This document shows, piece by piece, positions 10,230 to 20,622 of a DNA stretch of 64,000 bases. Source of the stretch: Euonymus europaeus (Eukaryota > Streptophyta > Magnoliopsida > Celastrales > Celastraceae); contig OY756957.1 of the NCBI GenBank assembly GCA_963580455.1, positions 27,992,501 to 28,056,500 of the forward strand, given 5' to 3'. Position 1 is the first letter of the stretch; each line of letters opens with the position of its first letter. The notes beneath the pieces were generated by a model. That model searched no databases. It was not told where the DNA came from and was given only the letters and a program-made list of their open reading frames with translations. The position numbers were made by a program, and so were the translations under genes.

Positions 10230-12299
10230 CAAAACAACTGCCTAACAAAACTATAAAAGTTATAACATCAGGTCTTATAATTGAGCTGCACAAAATTTGG
10301 TTAGGGTTGACATCCAAAGACAGCATTGTCTCCAATAACAAGAGAGATTTGTCATCCTCACCTTTAACACAAAGATTACGCAGCAGTTTGTAACAAGAAG
10401 CTTTGCTGCCTATACGTCCCTGCTTAGCGAGCGTAATAAAACATTCAAAGGCCTCCCTTTTGTGGTTGGCTTCACAGTAGCCATTAACCATAGCTGCATC
10501 ATTCTTTTCTTCCAATCTTTCAAAAAAAGCTTCAGCTTTCTCTACCTTACCTCCAATACACAAACCTTCTATTATCATGTTGTGTGTAGTCATGTCAGGT
10601 TTCAAACCCTGTGCCTCCATATAATTCAACAGGTTGGATGTTTTTGCCATGAGGCCTTTTCTGAAAAACCCACCCGCAAGAACGTTATAAGTTACTATAT
10701 CAGGTTTGTGGCCATTATCAATCATTTCTCTAAATAAATTTGATGCATCAAACATTCTACCTTGCATACAGCATCTGCTAATTAAAGTTGTGTAGTTTAT
10801 AGCATCTGGATTCTGGAGCAATCTTCTTAACCTTCATCTCGTTGAAAAGTTCAACAGCATATTCCACTTTCCCTGTCTTGCATAAAGCATCCAGAAAAAC
10901 ATTGCAGCAAGCCTCATCAAAGAAAATCCCCGACTTTTCAAATTCCTTGAATTTCTCAAAAAGCTTCAAAAGCCATTCCCTTATGACAAAGGCATTGAAG
11001 AATTGAGCTAACAATCACACAATTCGTTTCAATACCTTTAGACATATCATCTCGTCATGAAGAGCCAACGCTGTAAGTAAATGGCCTACCTTGGAATATC
11101 GACATATGAGGGCACCGTAGTCGTACATAGTTGGGGTAAACCCTTGTTTTTGCATGTCAAGAAAGACACTCTCAGCTTCTTTCAGTTTCATCTCATTGCA
11201 AAGCCCACGAATCACAACAGTAAAAGCATAGCCGTCTATGGGAACCTTTGAAATCACCAGCTTTTTAAGAAGTTCAGAAGCTTCATCTGCAGGGGCGGAT
11301 GCAGGAGTAAATGTTGGAGGGGGCCAAAATAATTTTACGAATATACATCTTACATTACATCTGTAATATATCAAAATAAAGATCTTCGTTCTTTAAGGTC
11401 ACGAAAATCATCTATAACTGAATCCATATTAAACTTTTCAGCAATTTCTTTTTCAATATAAACTATCAAACAAAGATATCTCATGGGCTGGGCTGAGCAA
11501 GTAAATAAGTAAGAAAATAGTTTGACTAATCAATGGGCTTTATATATATATATTATCATATGGGCTGCGGGGTGGAAAATTTATTATTTTGGGGGCTCAT
11601 AGATAATTACAGTATATCAGCTCTTTAAAAAAAAAATGGGGGGCTAGAGCCCCCTACTAAAAGCATCCGTCCGCCACTGTTCATCTGACAGCCTATCTGC
11701 ACATAGCCCTTCAATATAAGTTGAATAAGCAAAAGCATGGGAAGTTCCCCCTGCTTCCTCAATCGCCTGAAACACATGAAGTGCTGCTTCCATATCACCC
11801 ATTTTAAATAATGCTTTAATAGCAATGACATAACAATAATCGTTTGGGCTCAGACCAAGCCTCTTCAAATCCTCATGAGTTGCCAGAGCCATGTCCAATT
11901 TCCTGCATTCAACTAATCGGTTCATAAGGAAATTACAGGAAAAGATATTTGGCGCAAAACCATGCTGTTTAGGGAGGACCAGAATCTCAAGAGCCTCATC
12001 AAACATGGCAACACTGGCATAAGCCTTCATAAATGCATCAGACATTCTACAGACCAAGTCGCAAGATTCATTTTGACAACTTTAAAAAAATCCATAATTT
12101 TAAAATCTGGGTAATCCTTCTCTTTTCTGATAACTTTCAACAACATAGACTCCAACTTCTTCTGCAATCTTGCATAACACAAAATTCTAAACATTGCAGC
12201 GTATGTAGATATGTTGTGGGAAAACCCATTTTCTTCCAATTGACAAAAGAATGACAGTGCATTACGGGGCTCATTTCTCAAATTATTCAAAATTTCCAC
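10230..12299 (-). pseudogene. P-class PPR pseudogene, broken by frameshifts and hAT insertion
   Basis: These are remains of a P-class pentatricopeptide repeat gene, whose products bind organellar RNA. They resemble the At2g26790 group of mitochondrial PPRs. PPR segments read in order from 12299 down (LRNEPRNALSFFCQLEENGF, then MLATHED-type and YSTYIEGLC repeats, then IRGLCNEMKLKEAESVFLDM, FLDALCKTGKVEYAVELFNE and FFRKGLMAKTSNLLNYMEAQ). Frame changes occur near 12045, near 11038 (after DEMI), near 10950 (extra T in a T run) and near 10808 (7-bp duplication of AATCCAG). A 390-bp transposon interrupts it at 11290-11679. Near 10280 the sequence jumps from CSSII to RPDVITF, suggesting an internal deletion. 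Not functional as read. Confidence 0.85.
11290..11679. mobile_element. non-autonomous hAT-type element in PPR pseudogene
   Basis: This 390-bp element has terminal inverted repeats CAGGGGCGGA and (reverse complement of the right end) CAGTGGCGGA, the CAGNGGCGGA pattern of plant hAT elements. A perfect 8-bp target duplication TTCATCTG is at 11282-11289 and 11680-11687. It contains no transposase. Removing the element and one duplicate joins the PPR frames on either side without a shift, so the insertion fell in an open repeat. Confidence 0.92.
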
Positions 12300-12504
12300 T
12301 TACTCACGTGGGTTTTGTAGTGAGTATGAGAGGTTTCTTCCTCCATATTTGACCAAGTTGGATTTAAACAGGCAAGACCTGAGACCGAGCAGGATCGGAT
12401 TAGAAGGAGGTCTTTGATAAATCGTCTGCAAGAAACCAATTTAACAGCCGATGCCCATGCCCACATGTGTTTGATATATTGCCTGCAAGAAACTACTTCA
12501 TTGG
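12300..12504. other. flank between PPR pseudogene and copia element
   Basis: I see no gene here. Together with 17844 onward it is the pre-insertion target of the copia element. Confidence 0.5.
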
Positions 12505-12509
12505 CTGAT

Positions 12510-12891
12510 TGATGGGTTCATACCCATACAAGTCAAAGAAGACAGCCAGCCACCATGTCTAGAAGCAGCAGCCACCAAGTCCACCATTCACCAACCCACC
12601 AGCCACCATGCACCAACCCACCAAGCCACCATGCACCAACCCACTAGCCACCTAGGTGTTCTTTGTCAAAGTTGTGTTCTTTGTCAAAGTTGTACATGTA
12701 AGGTGTTGAATGCTTGTTTGTCTTGTTAGGGGCATTGTACCTCTATATAAGGAGATATAGAGGTATGTGGAGAGATGTGGTAGAGAGAAAGAAAGTTGTG
12801 TAGTTAGTTTTACCGGAAAAAAAAAACTCTTTGCATTTTTCTCTCAGTTTTTGGTTTCGTTGCTTGTCATATTGATCTGGTATCCTCAACA
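12510..12891 (+). repeat. 5' LTR of copia-1
   Basis: This 382-bp LTR contains CACCAACCCACC-type direct repeats (about 12590-12650), a duplicated TTCTTTGTCAAAGTTGT, and a likely TATA region in CCTCTATATAAGGAG near 12740 that would start the genomic RNA. Confidence 0.95.
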
Positions 12892-13387
12892 AGTGGTATC
12901 GGAGGCAAGGTTAAGTCCCGGAAGTCATCCCGGACAGAAACAGAGCATGTTTTTGCTCTCGGATCAATTTTTCGACTTCAACGAAAACAAGTTTTGAACA
13001 CATCTGGGTGTTCCTCATCACCTCACGAGTTTCCTGGTTCAAAAATCATCGAAATCGGACGTCGGGATGACGTCACAGTGACGTCATCATCTGCCACGTC
13101 AGCGCCACGTCACCATCTGCCACGTCAGCACACAGTCAGCAATTGTGCCACGTCAGCAGCCACGTCATCAAACGGCGTCAGTTGACCGTTAGTCAACCGT
13201 TAAGTCCGGTTCAAATTACAGAAACTTTGACCGGCCGGTTCGGTGTTTTTCGGACCGGTTTTCAGGAAGGTCAAACCGGTTCCCAAGGTTTTCGACCCTT
13301 CCGGACGCAACCGTGCTATCGGTTTCGCGAGATTCAGCTCCAAAATTTCAGTGTTACTCGGTTTAGCTTGAAACCGAATCTTTTCTG
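12892..13387 (+). other. untranslated leader of copia-1
   Basis: This is the region from the primer binding site to the gag-pol ATG. It holds several CCACGTCA-like repeats (about 13070-13165) and GTCAACCGTTA-like repeats. Short open frames here have no domain and I treat the stretch as non-coding leader. Confidence 0.7.
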
Positions 13388-16300
13388 ATGGAAGCTTCTA
13401 CATCAGAGTCATCAGGAGCTATGATGAAGTTGACACCGACAAATTATGCTTTGTGGAAACCTCGGATGGAGGATTTCTTGAATTGTAGAGATCTGGCGGA
13501 TCCCTTGGAAAATGAGGGCAAGAGACCAGATGATATAAAAGATGCTGAGTGGACAAAGAAACACAAGAAGACGATTGGTCAAATTCGTAATTGGTTTGAC
13601 CACAGTATGTTTCACCATGTTGCACAGGAGACGAATGCATACGAGCTCTGGAAAAAGCTCGAAAATATGTATCAAGCCAAGACCGCTCGAAATAAAGCTC
13701 TCTTGGTTAGACGACTTGTCAACTTGAAGTTGAAAAATGGTACTTCTGTAGCTGAGCACACCAATGAGTTCCAGAACGTGGTGAATCAACTTGTAGCTGT
13801 CAAGTTTATTCTTAAAGATGAAGATCAAGCCTTACTACTTCTCAGTTCCTTACCGGATAGTTGGGAGACGCTGGTGGTCTCTCTCAGTAACTCTGCACCC
13901 GGAGGCAAACTCACTATGGAGATGGTCTCGGATGCTTTATTCAACGAGGAGAGTCGAAGGAAGGAATTGGGCATAGACCAGTCTCATGCCCTTGTTACTG
14001 AAAGCAGAGGACGGCCTCAGGGGAGCGGCAGGAGTAGAGGGAGAAGTCAGAGCCGAGGACGGAACCAGGATCATGGAAAGTCCAGTGACGGCAGGAGACA
14101 ACAAAAAGGTAAATACAAGTGTTACCATTGTGGCATTGAAGGCCACGTAAAGAAGAATTGCTGGAAGTTACAACGAGAGCAAGGTCAGAATAGCTCTGAG
14201 TCAAAGAAGGAAAATGGTGAAACGTTGATCACCATTTCGGAGGATGTAGCACTACTCTCTTGCAGTGAAGAGACGTGCTTACATGCAGCAAGACACGATC
14301 CTGAGTGGGTGATCGACACTGCTGCATCGCACCACGCCACTCCACAAAGTGATTTCTTCACTTCGTACAGAACTGGCGATTTTGGTACAGTGAAGATGGG
14401 CAACGATAGTTTTGCCAAGATTGTGGCCATTGGTGATGTACATGTCAAGACGAATCTTGGATGTGCTATGGTGTTGAAGGACGTCCGACACGTCCCAGAC
14501 CTCCGGTTCAATCTTATTGCTGTGAATGCTTTTGATAGACAGGGCTATCACAATCATTTCGGCAATGGCACCTGGAAGTTGACGAAAGGTGCTTTGACTT
14601 ATGCCAGAGGACATATTTGTGGCACATTGTATAGAACACAAGCCAAAGTATGTTCAGAAAGCATCAATGCTGTGGAGGAAGAGACTTCTCCAAATCTCTG
14701 GCACAAGAGACTCGGTCACATGGGAGAAAAGGGGTTGTCCACCCTGTCAAAGAAGGCACTCATCAAAGTGTCTAAAGATATTCCGCTGAACCCTTGTGAT
14801 CATTGCTTATTCGGGAAGCAGCACAGAGTCTCATTCAATACATCTTCCACGAAAAGGTCAGAGTTGCTGAGTTTGGTACACTCTGATGTCTGTGGTCCTC
14901 TAGAAGAAGAGTCTTTGGGAGGTAACAGATATTTCCTGACCTTTATTGATGATGCTTCAAGGAAGGTGTGGGTATATTTTCTCAGAACCAAGGATCAGGT
15001 GTTCGAGAATTTCAAGAATTTCCACGCTATGGTGGAAAGGGAGACTGGAAAGAAGCTGAAGTGCCTCCGGTCAGACAATGGAGGCGAGTACGTTTCCAGA
15101 GAATTTGAAACATATTGTGCTGAATGTGGTATTCGACACGAGAAGACGGTCCCACGTACCCCACAACATAATGGTGTAGCCGAGAGAATGAATCGGACCA
15201 TTATGGAACGAGCAAGGTGCATGCTCAGTATGGCAAAGCTGCCAAAGTCATTCTGGGGTGAAGCAGTTCGTGTGGCTCGCTACTTGATCAACAGATCACC
15301 GTCAGCACCGCTGAATTTTGAAATTCCGGAGAAGGTGTGGTCTGGCAGGAATATTTCTTATTCACACTTGAGAGTGTTTGGGTGCAAAGCTTTTGCACAT
15401 GTATCCAAGGAGCAGAGACAGAAGCTTGACAGCAGATCCATTCCTTGCATTTTCATCGGATATGGAGATGATGAATTTGGATACAGACTGTGGGAACCAA
15501 CTGATAAGAAGGTTATCAGAAGCAGGGATGTTGTGTTTCATGAAAATGAAGTATTTGAGGACTCGGACAAATCTTCCAAGTCCATTGTTCCCAGTATTGC
15601 AAACACCATTCCAGATCCTACACTAGTGGCACCTGCAAATAATGATGAATTGCAGGAGGAAGATTTAGAAGAAGAAGATACCGAAGGTGTTGAGCAGGGG
15701 GAGCCACAACCCCCTCCACCAGAAGCTGCAGAACCATCACAACCTCCTCCAGTAGCTGTACCTCAGCCAGAAAGATCACAGAGAGGCCGTACCCTGATTC
15801 CGTCGAGGAGATATCCGGATTCAGACTATATTTTGCTTACTGATGAGGGGGAGCCAGAGAGCTTTCAAGAAGCTCACACTCATGCTGAAAGTAGTGAGTG
15901 GATGCAGGCTATGCAAGAAGAAATGATTTCCTTGCAGAAAAACCAGACTTACGAGTTGGTAAAACTTCCTAAAGGGAAGAAAGCACTGCAGAACAAATGG
16001 GTGTTCAAGCTGAAGAAGGATGGCAGCGGAAAGCTTGTGAAGTACAAAGCTCGGTTGGTCGTCAAAGGATTTCAACAGAAGAAAGGAGTTGACTTTGACG
16101 AGATTTTCTCACCGGTGGTGAAGATGACATCAATCCGAGTCATACTTGGGTTAGTAGCAAGTATGAATCTAGAGCTTGAGCAAATGGATGTAAAGACAGC
16201 ATTTCTCCATGGTGATTTGGAGGAAGAAATCTACATGGAGCAGCCAGAAGGGTTTGAAGTTCCTAAGAAGAAGCACTTAGTCTGCAAACTGCAGAAAAGT

Positions 16301-17410
16301 CTCTACGGCCTTAAGCAGGCACCGAGACAGTGGTACAAGAAGTTTGACTCATTCATGATGGGTCATGGTTATAAGAGGACTGCCGCAGACCAGTGTGTTT
16401 ATGTTCAAAAGTTCCCAGACGGTAACTTTGTGATATTGCTGCTATATGTTGATGACATGTTAATTGTTGGCCAGGACGGAGCCATGATTAACAGATTGAA
16501 AGTCCAGTTATCCCAGTTCTTCGACATGAAGGACTTAGGCCCAGCTCAGCAGATATTGGGCATGAAGATTGTTCGTGACAGGAAAGCCAAGAAATTGTGG
16601 CTGTCACAGGAAGCTTATGTTAAACGGGTGCTTGAAAGGTTTAACATGAAAAATGCAAAGCAGGTTACCACTCCGCTAGGTAACCATTTTCAGCTGAACA
16701 AGAAATCTTGTCCTTCATCAGAGAAGGAGATTGAAGAGATGAAAGCAGTACCATACTCTTCAGCAGTCGGTAGTCTAATGTATGCAATGGTGTGTACAAG
16801 ACCAGATATCGCTCACGCTGTTGGCGTTGTGAGCAGATTTCTTTCCAATCCAGGGAAAGAACATTGGGAGGCTGTTAAATGGATTCTCAGGTACCTGAAG
16901 GGTACGTCAAAGCTATGCTTGTGCTTTGGGGGAGCAGATCCAGTTCTGGATGGCTATACTGATTCAGATATGGCTGGTGACCTTGACAGTAGAAAATCTA
17001 CTTCAGGGTATGTTTTCACTTTTGCAGGGGGGGCTGTTTCATGGCAGTCAAAACTGCAGAAGTGTGTTGCTTTGTCTACAACAGAAGCAGAGTATATTGC
17101 TGCAGCGGAAGCTGGTAAAGAACTGTTGTGGCTAAAGCGGTTTCTCCAGGAACTGGGTATTATTCAGAAGGAATACAAGGTACATTGTGACAGTCAGAGT
17201 GCTCTAGACTTGAGCAAGAATTCCATGTACCATTCCCGCACAAAGCATATCGACATTCGCTATCACTGGATACGTGAAGTGATTGAAGATGAATTGTTGA
17301 AGCTGGTGAAGATTCACACAGAAGAGAATCCATCAGACATGTTGACAAAAGTTGTTACTCGCGAGAAGCTCGAGCTATGTCGGGACATAGCCGGGATGGA
17401 CAGCAACTGA
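13388..17410 (+). CDS. copia gag-pol polyprotein (copia-1)
   Basis: A single 1340-aa frame encodes gag and pol in copia order. Gag (UBN2-like) is at about 15-190. The CCHC zinc knuckle has C245, C248, H253 and C258. The aspartic protease has WVIDTAASHH with D310, and T in place of S as in Tnt1-like elements. A GAG-pre-integrase segment (LWHKRLGHM) is near 435. The integrase catalytic triad is D500, D563 and E599, with a 35-residue D-E spacing. Reverse transcriptase has YVDD at 1020-1023. RNase H has DSDMAGDLDSRKSTSG from about 1192. No stop or frameshift is seen. The protein would be cleaved into capsid, protease, integrase and RT-RNase H in cytoplasmic particles. Confidence 0.97.
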   Translation: MEASTSESSGAMMKLTPTNYALWKPRMEDFLNCRDLADPLENEGKRPDDIKDAEWTKKHKKTIGQIRNWFDHSMFHHVAQETNAYELWKKLENMYQAKTARNKALLVRRLVNLKLKNGTSVAEHTNEFQNVVNQLVAVKFILKDEDQALLLLSSLPDSWETLVVSLSNSAPGGKLTMEMVSDALFNEESRRKELGIDQSHALVTESRGRPQGSGRSRGRSQSRGRNQDHGKSSDGRRQQKGKYKCYHCGIEGHVKKNCWKLQREQGQNSSESKKENGETLITISEDVALLSCSEETCLHAARHDPEWVIDTAASHHATPQSDFFTSYRTGDFGTVKMGNDSFAKIVAIGDVHVKTNLGCAMVLKDVRHVPDLRFNLIAVNAFDRQGYHNHFGNGTWKLTKGALTYARGHICGTLYRTQAKVCSESINAVEEETSPNLWHKRLGHMGEKGLSTLSKKALIKVSKDIPLNPCDHCLFGKQHRVSFNTSSTKRSELLSLVHSDVCGPLEEESLGGNRYFLTFIDDASRKVWVYFLRTKDQVFENFKNFHAMVERETGKKLKCLRSDNGGEYVSREFETYCAECGIRHEKTVPRTPQHNGVAERMNRTIMERARCMLSMAKLPKSFWGEAVRVARYLINRSPSAPLNFEIPEKVWSGRNISYSHLRVFGCKAFAHVSKEQRQKLDSRSIPCIFIGYGDDEFGYRLWEPTDKKVIRSRDVVFHENEVFEDSDKSSKSIVPSIANTIPDPTLVAPANNDELQEEDLEEEDTEGVEQGEPQPPPPEAAEPSQPPPVAVPQPERSQRGRTLIPSRRYPDSDYILLTDEGEPESFQEAHTHAESSEWMQAMQEEMISLQKNQTYELVKLPKGKKALQNKWVFKLKKDGSGKLVKYKARLVVKGFQQKKGVDFDEIFSPVVKMTSIRVILGLVASMNLELEQMDVKTAFLHGDLEEEIYMEQPEGFEVPKKKHLVCKLQKSLYGLKQAPRQWYKKFDSFMMGHGYKRTAADQCVYVQKFPDGNFVILLLYVDDMLIVGQDGAMINRLKVQLSQFFDMKDLGPAQQILGMKIVRDRKAKKLWLSQEAYVKRVLERFNMKNAKQVTTPLGNHFQLNKKSCPSSEKEIEEMKAVPYSSAVGSLMYAMVCTRPDIAHAVGVVSRFLSNPGKEHWEAVKWILRYLKGTSKLCLCFGGADPVLDGYTDSDMAGDLDSRKSTSGYVFTFAGGAVSWQSKLQKCVALSTTEAEYIAAAEAGKELLWLKRFLQELGIIQKEYKVHCDSQSALDLSKNSMYHSRTKHIDIRYHWIREVIEDELLKLVKIHTEENPSDMLTKVVTREKLELCRDIAGMDSN

Positions 17411-17457
17411 AGAGCGGCGATCTGCGTTCTCCTCCTAAGGGTATGAAGAGGGAGAAT

Positions 17458-17838
17458 TGATGGGTTCATACCCATACAAGTCAAAGAAGACAGCCAGCCA
17501 CCATGTCTAGAAGCAGCAGCCACCAAGTCCACCATTCACCAACCCACCAGCCACCATGCACCAACCCACCAAGCCACCATGCACCAACCCACTAGCCACC
17601 TAGGTGTTCTTTGTCAAAGTTGTGTTCTTTGTCAAAGTTGTACATGTAAGGTGTTGAATGCTTGTTTGTCTTGTTAGGGGCATTGTACCTCTATATAAGG
17701 AGATATAGAGGTATGTGGAGAGATGTGGTAGAGAGAAAGAAAGTTGTGTAGTTAGTTTTACCGGAAAAAAAAACTCTTTGCATTTTTCTCTCAGTTTTTG
17801 GTTTCGTTGCTTGTCATATTGATCTGGTATCCTCAACA
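17458..17838 (+). repeat. 3' LTR of copia-1
   Basis: This 381-bp LTR matches the 5' LTR except for one A fewer in an A run, and is followed by the target duplication CTGAT. Confidence 0.95.
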
Positions 17839-18057
17839 CTGATACCCACATGTATATTGATGGAATGTGCACTAGAAAATTACTCGCCAGCTGACACTCA
17901 CATGTAAATTGAAAACATTAAAGAGCAATTCTTTCTTCTTCTCGTTCTTTTTCTTCTCCTCGTAAAAGAAATAGTGAAAATAGAGGGAGGGAGGGAGCTC
18001 GAGTGGGGTTAAAGTTAACACCTCTCAGAAGGGTGATTCCAATGGATTATTGGATTG

Positions 18058-18439
18058 AGGGTAGGTGCGGTGGGTAAAACTACTAGACCCTTCAAGAGTC
18101 TCAATTTGAGGCACTAAATTTTTTAAAAAAATCTGAAAAAATGAAAAACATGTAATATATATTGTAACGATCGCAACGGTATTTTTTTGTTTGAAATAAA
18201 AATCAGAATCATAGTGATATAAAATTGAATATTTAGATTTTAAATCCGAATGTTTAAAATTGTCACACATGTTTCACAATGCTTTTGATTTTTGTTTCGA
18301 ACAAAAAATATACCGTTGAGACCGTTACGATGTACACTACACATTTATAAATTTTTTTCATATTTTTCCAAAAAAAATTAGTGTCCCAAAAATGAGACAC
18401 CGGAGGGGTCCACTGGTTTTACCCACTAAATCACCCCCG
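18058..18439. mobile_element. fold-back MITE, about 380 bp
   Basis: Nearly the whole element is an inverted repeat. The left arm starts GGTGGGTAAAACTACTAGAC; the right arm reverse-complemented reads AGTGGGTAAAACCAGTGGAC. Matching continues through a GAGTCTCA.TTTG and CACTAA..TTTTTT segment. The inner part (AACGATCGCAACGGTATTT) pairs with AACGGTCTCAACGGTATAT. The arms are about 155 bp around a loop of about 70 bp. Exact ends and the target duplication are not resolved. Confidence 0.75.
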
Positions 18440-18608
18440 GATCCGCTTCTAATTGCAAACAAGTTTTGCTAACGGTATATAGTACGTCAAATCCATTTTT
18501 GAAAATAATGGGCCACTATTATTGACTAATTGCACATAATGGCTATGGCTGATAAGAGCTATGGAGCTATGAAGGTAACGTAAAAATGAGGTGTAACAAA
18601 AGCACTCT

Positions 18609-18639
<31 letters not shown>

Positions 18640-18847
18640 GTGGATGCTTTGAATTGGAATTATAGAGAACCGATAAAAGGTGAAAGTAGGCGTGACTATT
18701 GTTGATTATAAAATACTCTCTGACTCACTTTAGTGCTTTGTGCATGTGTTTAAAGGCTGAAGATTACGCGTGCGTTTTTATATTGAATGTTGGCTCCCCT
18801 CTTGACCGTGAACTATATATTTAACCGTTGTCTATGAGCCTTCAAGC

Positions 18848-18855
18848 TATAAATA
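18848..18855 (+). promoter_or_regulatory. TATA-like box TATAAATA with CT-rich leader
   Basis: TATAAATA is followed by a CT-rich stretch (CACACTCTCTCTCTAAC near 18902-18918) resembling a plant 5' leader, and then an ATG at 18969. It may mark an unannotated transcript; no downstream conserved gene is seen. Confidence 0.35.
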
Positions 18856-18968
18856 GATTACAATGTCACACTATTCATTCTCACTTCTGAATCTTAATTC
18901 TCACACACTCTCTCTCTAACTTCCTACCTCTGCTCTTATCCTCTTACTCAATTTTTATCCTTGCGGAT

Positions 18969-19049
18969 ATGGATCATTTGAAAGAAATAAGAGTTTGGAC
19001 TCAAGATCTACGACTGTCAAGCAGTAGTTATAGTGATCAGAATATATGA
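18969..19049 (+). CDS. possible 26-aa small ORF downstream of TATA box
   Basis: An ATG about 115 bp after the TATA-like box opens a 26-codon frame beginning MDHLKEIRVW and ending with TGA at 19047-19049. I recognise no family. It could be a microprotein, an upstream ORF, a first coding exon, or chance. Confidence 0.2.
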   Translation: MDHLKEIRVWTQDLRLSSSSYSDQNI

Positions 19050-20622
19050 ACCCCCTATAGTGATATTCAATTATATAATTAAATTGTTATGTTAATTTTC
19101 ATTTTTTATTAAATTTTTTTAAATATGTTAATTATGTTAGTATAAAACTAGTTATATGTTAATTATATTATTTTTTTAACTTTTTTAAAGTATAGCCGAG
19201 CAGCTGTACGTACTGGTCATCATCTCATTTCCATGAAGGGCCACCATTGTTGACTAAAATGTCTTATTCAAGAACGGTTGTGGGCCCGATTCATGTAATC
19301 CCTGCAGAGGGAGAGGGCAAATATGTTAAAAGTGTGAAAGCAGGGTGCTCATCTCAATAATGCCAATAATTCAGTAATTGGACATGATGATGTATATGAA
19401 GCAAATTTCATGTGCATTTAGCAATTACCCTCTCAGAACGCCCTTTAATTTTTTGTCATTCATTTTTTTAAACAAAATAAAAATATTTTTAGTTGGTTTT
19501 TACTCTGCCAAAATATTATTACAATACTACTTTTTAAATAACAAAGATATCAACTTTTTTTCTTTTTCTTAATGAGCAAGAACTCATGAGTCGTGGCACC
19601 CAAGTCAGATGAAGATAAGCGAGACCAACTAGGTCCAAACCCAAAAATAATCACCATTCAGTCATTGACTAATGACTTGTTTCGACGTAGTATTAATACA
19701 CACTTAACTATTTGATTCCCTGTTTGGCTATTCATACACAGTATGCCTATAGGCATCACAACCATGAATCCATGATTCATATTTGCAGGATATATCCGTT
19801 TGGATGAGAGTATGTTTCATAGAGTATACTCTCTTGTAAAGCGTAAAAGCTGAGAGTATGGGTGACAGAGTATACGCTACTCTGAAACAAACATGGTGCT
19901 AGTGTCAAATTTTGAGAAGTAGTTTTTATTCATTTGTTATGCTGGATGACATCGGCTCATATTCTACTCACTCTAATACTGTTCACTGAGAAAGCCTTGG
20001 GCACGCAATTTAGCTCTCTATTACACAAGCAAAACTTTTTTTTGGGGGGGATATCAATGACCCCATTCGTTGGCAGCTAATGATGTGCAGAGAATGGTAT
20101 AAATAAGCTTCTTTCATTATTTTTTAGGGTGCTTTATATTGTTGAATTGTTCTCATCACCTAAGTTGGGCTTTTTAATCCTCCATTTTTATGAATGCAGC
20201 CTAAGTAGGAAGCTGAGCTCCTACAACATATTCCTGTCAAGGCTCTGTTCAGAAAGTTGCACAACCATTCAAGAAACAATGGGCGTCAGTAGAGTCGGTC
20301 ACATTCTTGTCAAACAGTGGAACAGGCAACAAGATTCAGACAATCTACCATAATATGATAAGAGGCTACAATTACTAAGAAAAAAAATCAAAAATAAAAT
20401 TTGAAGGCATAATAATAGAGTAACTAGCGGTAATGTGCACATCAATCCCACAGCATTCGCTCTTTCAGACTTTCCAAATCAAGAGTAATGTTCATCTTCA
20501 TATCCCACCACCAAAAGAAACACAAACGGGAAAAAAAAACTATGCATAATAAATCTTTACAAGGCAGCATGGCAGCCAGTGTCAACTGACAATAGAGCAT
20601 GAGTCACAAAGCAAGTCATTAC

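Larger units (their letters stand above)
12510..17838 (+). mobile_element. Ty1/copia LTR retrotransposon, complete and young (copia-1)
   Basis: This is a 5.3-kb element with LTRs 12510-12891 and 17458-17838, beginning TGATGGG and ending TCAACA. The primer binding site TGGTATCGGAGGC at 12894 matches initiator tRNA-Met. A polypurine stretch (GAAGAGGGAGAA) precedes the 3' LTR. The 5-bp target duplication CTGAT is at 12505-12509 and 17839-17843. By eye the LTRs differ only in an A run (10 versus 9). The single gag-pol frame is uninterrupted, so all parts needed for transposition appear present. The lineage resembles Tnt1/Tork, from the protease motif DTAASHH. Confidence 0.97.
17844..20622. other. 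intergenic DNA with fold-back element
   Basis: No protein gene is recognised. It holds the fold-back element at 18058-18439, a (TA)n run at about 18610-18630, a promoter-like site near 18848 and AT-rich filler. Open frames at 19378-19572 and 20129-20353 have no recognisable domain. Confidence 0.55.

Noticed and set aside
19700..19905. Possible MITE with ends resembling CCCTGTTTGG and CCATGTTTG (reverse complement)
   Set aside because: End similarity is short and interrupted and no target duplication was found.
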